From the NCBI GenBank assembly GCA_032207245.1, contig CM063510.1:153994521-154058520 (forward strand): a stretch of DNA of 64,000 nt, written 5' to 3'. How positions within the stretch are numbered: the first letter of the stretch is position 1; every line of letters begins with the position of its first letter. This document shows positions 1 through 64,000 of this stretch, in pieces. Both the position numbers and the translations under genes were made by a program. Source of the stretch: Pardosa pseudoannulata (taxonomy: Eukaryota; Arthropoda; Arachnida; Araneae; Lycosidae). The notes below the pieces were generated by a model. That model saw only the letters and a program-made list of their open reading frames with translations, had not been told where the DNA came from and did no database searches.

Positions 1-325
1 CTGCATGTAAATGAAAGACCTAAGTATATGTATATCCAAAAGTATATAATAAAGTATTGGCTATTCGCTACCTCAGTGTTATAGAAGTTATTATCGATTA
101 TTAAATCGATATTGGACTAATTAATATCGCTAATTTAGTTGACACTGAGCTAAAAATTGCAGTCAGTTTTCAAGCATAAACATCTCTGTATATGTATATT
201 TGTTGTTATTCATCATGCTTATCATTTTTGTAAGCAGAATAGGATATTGTGCAACTATAATCCCTCTTTGTGAAACAGATTGCAATATTTCAATATTTCA
301 TAGATTTACTTATGTCTTATCACAG
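1..325 (+). other. 3' end of an Unc-89 intron
   Basis: AT-rich sequence ending in an acceptor (ATCACAG at 319-325). The first half of the Ig domain finished by exon 1 must be further left. No repeat or gene recognised here. Confidence 0.8.
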
Positions 326-61939
<61,614 letters not shown>

Positions 61940-62251
61940 GTGAGCACAGTTTATTTAAGTTTATTTAGTTAGACTTTTTAAATTTAGATTGAAACAAATA
62001 GGTTTAGTTGGAATCCAAAATGTTATTTTAACGTAATAGATAATCCAAAATAATAACTGATTAATACATAGTATAGTTGGTATAGAAAGGTTTAGCTTCT
62101 ATTAATCCGGCCTACGCAAGTAAATGGCATGGTGTAATCTTATATCAGTTTGAATATCAAGTGTCTCAATTTGTTGGATCAGTGAACCATGTGTTGTCGC
62201 AAATGCCATGTATTGTCGATTTTGAATTAGGTTTTTTTCACGTTGACTTAA

Positions 62252-62520
62252 GTAGTTGAAGTAGTGACGTTGACATATCTAGAATGTTTTCGGGGAGGGT
62301 CCAGAATTTCAATCTAAAGTACAGTAAATTTTTTATCTCATAAAAAAATTCAATACACACGCATTCAAAGTACATACATACGTCTTATGCATACATACAT
62401 ACGTCTTATGCATACATACATACGTCTTTTGCATACATACATAATACATACGTCTTATTCCTACATACGTCTTAGGCATACATACATACATACAAACGTC
62501 TTATGCATACATAAACACTC
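62252..62520 (+). mobile_element. left end of the GTAGCCA/GGGGAGGG DNA element with tandem CATACATACGTCTTATG repeats
   Basis: TAGTGACGTTGACATATCTAG, CGGGGAGGGTCCAGAATTTC, TTTTTTATCTCATAAAAA and CACACGCATTCAAAGTAC parallel the left end at 6779-6900. From 62375 a 20-25 bp unit (CATACATACATACGTCTTATG) is repeated about six times; only one such unit exists in the other copy. Confidence 0.7.
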
Positions 62521-63110
62521 CTTAAAGCGAATCAGCAACCCTGTACGTAATTTCATTGTGTTTTGAAAAATATATTTGCAACCAATTCGCGTCTTTTAAT
62601 TTACTTTCCAGGTATTTAGACAGTATTCGCCTGGTAAATACTCGTAGATGTTTAATTTACGTTTCAGTAATTATCAGGCTAAATCAAACTAAAGTATTCA
62701 ATAAATGGCTAAAAAATAAAAAATATTCAAAAAGGAATGTCCTATTATGTTATCAAATTTCGTAGCTGCTTATGTCACCACAAAATTTGAAACAGTATGG
62801 TATCATCCGTCATTTATATACTACTTTTTTATAGTAGTAAATTAACTCTTCTAGCTTTTAAATCCAGCTTGTCCATACCTTCATCTGCATTTATATTCAA
62901 GCCCCTGTGCACCGAAAAGTGATGATGATGGTTTCAAATCGTAACTGATTCATGGTTGTCAAGAAAAAGTATTGACTACAGTGACTACTTGAAAATATAT
63001 TGACTACAATATTAACAACATGATACATGTATTCTTTAACACTAGCGACATAAAGAACATCCCTGCGCTAGAGAATATTCCATTTTGAACAAGTTTAATT
63101 CCTTACCTGT

Positions 63111-63149
63111 GTCGATCGAATCTAGTTGGCGAAACTAGATTCGATCGAC
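63111..63149. repeat. perfect hairpin, 17-bp arms, 5-base loop
   Basis: GTCGATCGAATCTAGTT (63111-63127), loop GGCGA, AACTAGATTCGATCGAC (63133-63149). No T-run follows and no coding frame surrounds it. Confidence 0.95.
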
Positions 63150-64000
63150 GTAAAAGTAATTCGAAATTTGTCAGCCTCCTGTGACCAGTTCTATTGGAAA
63201 TTATTTTTTACTCTTTTAAAATATTTGAAGATAATCTTTCAACACTTGCAGTAGAAACGAGTAATGGATACTTATTTTAGTAAGTTTAACCCTCTAAGCG
63301 GTTCGCACGTACAATTCCGCCAAACCGATGATGTCTTCAAAGCAGTTGTCACATACAATTTTCGACCTCGAAAAACGTTTCGAAAATGGATGTAATGTAT
63401 ATTTCTGCCAGTGTTTTTCCCTATGGAGTTTTGAGGTAGGAGGGTCAGGTCGATTGTTTAGGAACTGCACACCTACTCTCTGAGGCACAAAGACGCTGAT
63501 AGCTTTTCATGGCTTTGTAAATCTCTATTTCGAAGTATTTCGTTTGCGGTAACAGATGTATCTCTAATTGCACCTCTTAAATAGCTTGGATGACTTTCGT
63601 AAAAAAGATAGAAATCATTCTCTTAAAGAATATTTTTATTTGTACTTTTAGAACCCATTATTTCTTATGGGATGATCTTCGAGACTTGACGAGCTTTATG
63701 TGTATTAAAAATTAACAATCTATAATGTCTATTTATATATCTATTTATAACCGGAAGTAAAGGGAGAGTAACGAGGGTGGGTTTCCCGTATTCAATCTAG
63801 TCGACAAAGGGTAAAGTAAAAAATCATAGAACACTTTGGTCACTGACACAATGAAACTTTAACGTATTTTTGGAGACTTTCTTTCCTCGGTGTGTACCAC
63901 TCGGTGTGGGTTAAAAAATCTGGAAATGCATGTATTGAAAATATTTCAGAGGTTATCCTCTCCAAAAAAAAGTCTTTATTGCTTTATGCAAATTTCCAAC

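Larger units (their letters stand above)
61940..64000 (+). other. intron 31, incomplete
   Basis: Contains the left end of a GTAGCCA-type DNA element with a CATACATACGTCTTATG tandem run (62252-62520) and a perfect 17-bp-arm hairpin (63111-63149). A GC-richer stretch at 63290-63800 has no recognised homology. No exon found up to base 64000. Confidence 0.65.

Noticed and set aside
63294..63488. Minus-strand frame with a Cys-x2-Cys motif (IVCDNCFEDI)
   Set aside because: Reminiscent of transposase tails, but too short and without matching termini nearby to assign.

Overview
This window is one stretch of a single, very large animal muscle gene on the + strand. Thirty-one exons can be read between 326 and 61939. 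Spliced at GT..AG sites they give one uninterrupted frame of 4754 nt (about 1,585 residues), with no stop and matching phases at all 30 junctions. Exons have ordinary composition; the introns are very AT-rich. The encoded segment runs: half an Ig domain, seven complete I-set Ig domains, a short linker, one fibronectin type III domain, two more Ig domains, one protein-kinase-like domain, and a basic, Pro-rich post-kinase linker. That order and the post-kinase sequence identify it as Unc-89 (invertebrate obscurin), a giant M-line sarcomere protein. The N-terminal part (SH3-DH-PH in the family) should lie left of base 1. The second Ig-Fn3-kinase block should lie right of base 64000.

Organism: an arthropod with long, transposon-filled introns. 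A chelicerate, probably a spider, is my best inference from gene type, intron size and the tRNA-derived SINE with a (CCAAA)n tail, but no lineage marker proves it.

Layout: 326-14090 holds two-exon Ig modules built alike (phase 1 between domains, phase 2 inside the Trp codon of strand C). 15447-20481 holds two Ig domains with a different exon pattern. 22823-25443 holds another standard module plus a linker exon. 27131-29484 is the Fn3 domain, 32423-35669 two Ig domains, 37216-56983 the kinase in eight exons (one only 27 nt), and 58445-61939 the post-kinase linker. The kinase keeps the Gly loop, VAIK-type Lys, DFG and APE, but its catalytic loop reads HLGLT instead of HRDLK, so it is predicted to be a pseudokinase.

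Introns hold most of the sequence. TTAA-bounded piggyBac-type elements are the most numerous (about a dozen, one with a transposase fragment). There are also two Tigger/pogo-like elements, two mariner remnants (one nested in a non-LTR retrotransposon RNase H region), four good copies of a tRNA-derived SINE with target-site duplications, a second dispersed tRNA-like repeat family, LTR remnants, several minisatellites and long (AT)n and GA-rich tracts. Two repeats sit directly on splice signals: a SINE just inside the exon-22 donor, and a nine-copy 94-bp array that runs into the exon-29 acceptor. I found no other host gene and no functional RNA gene.
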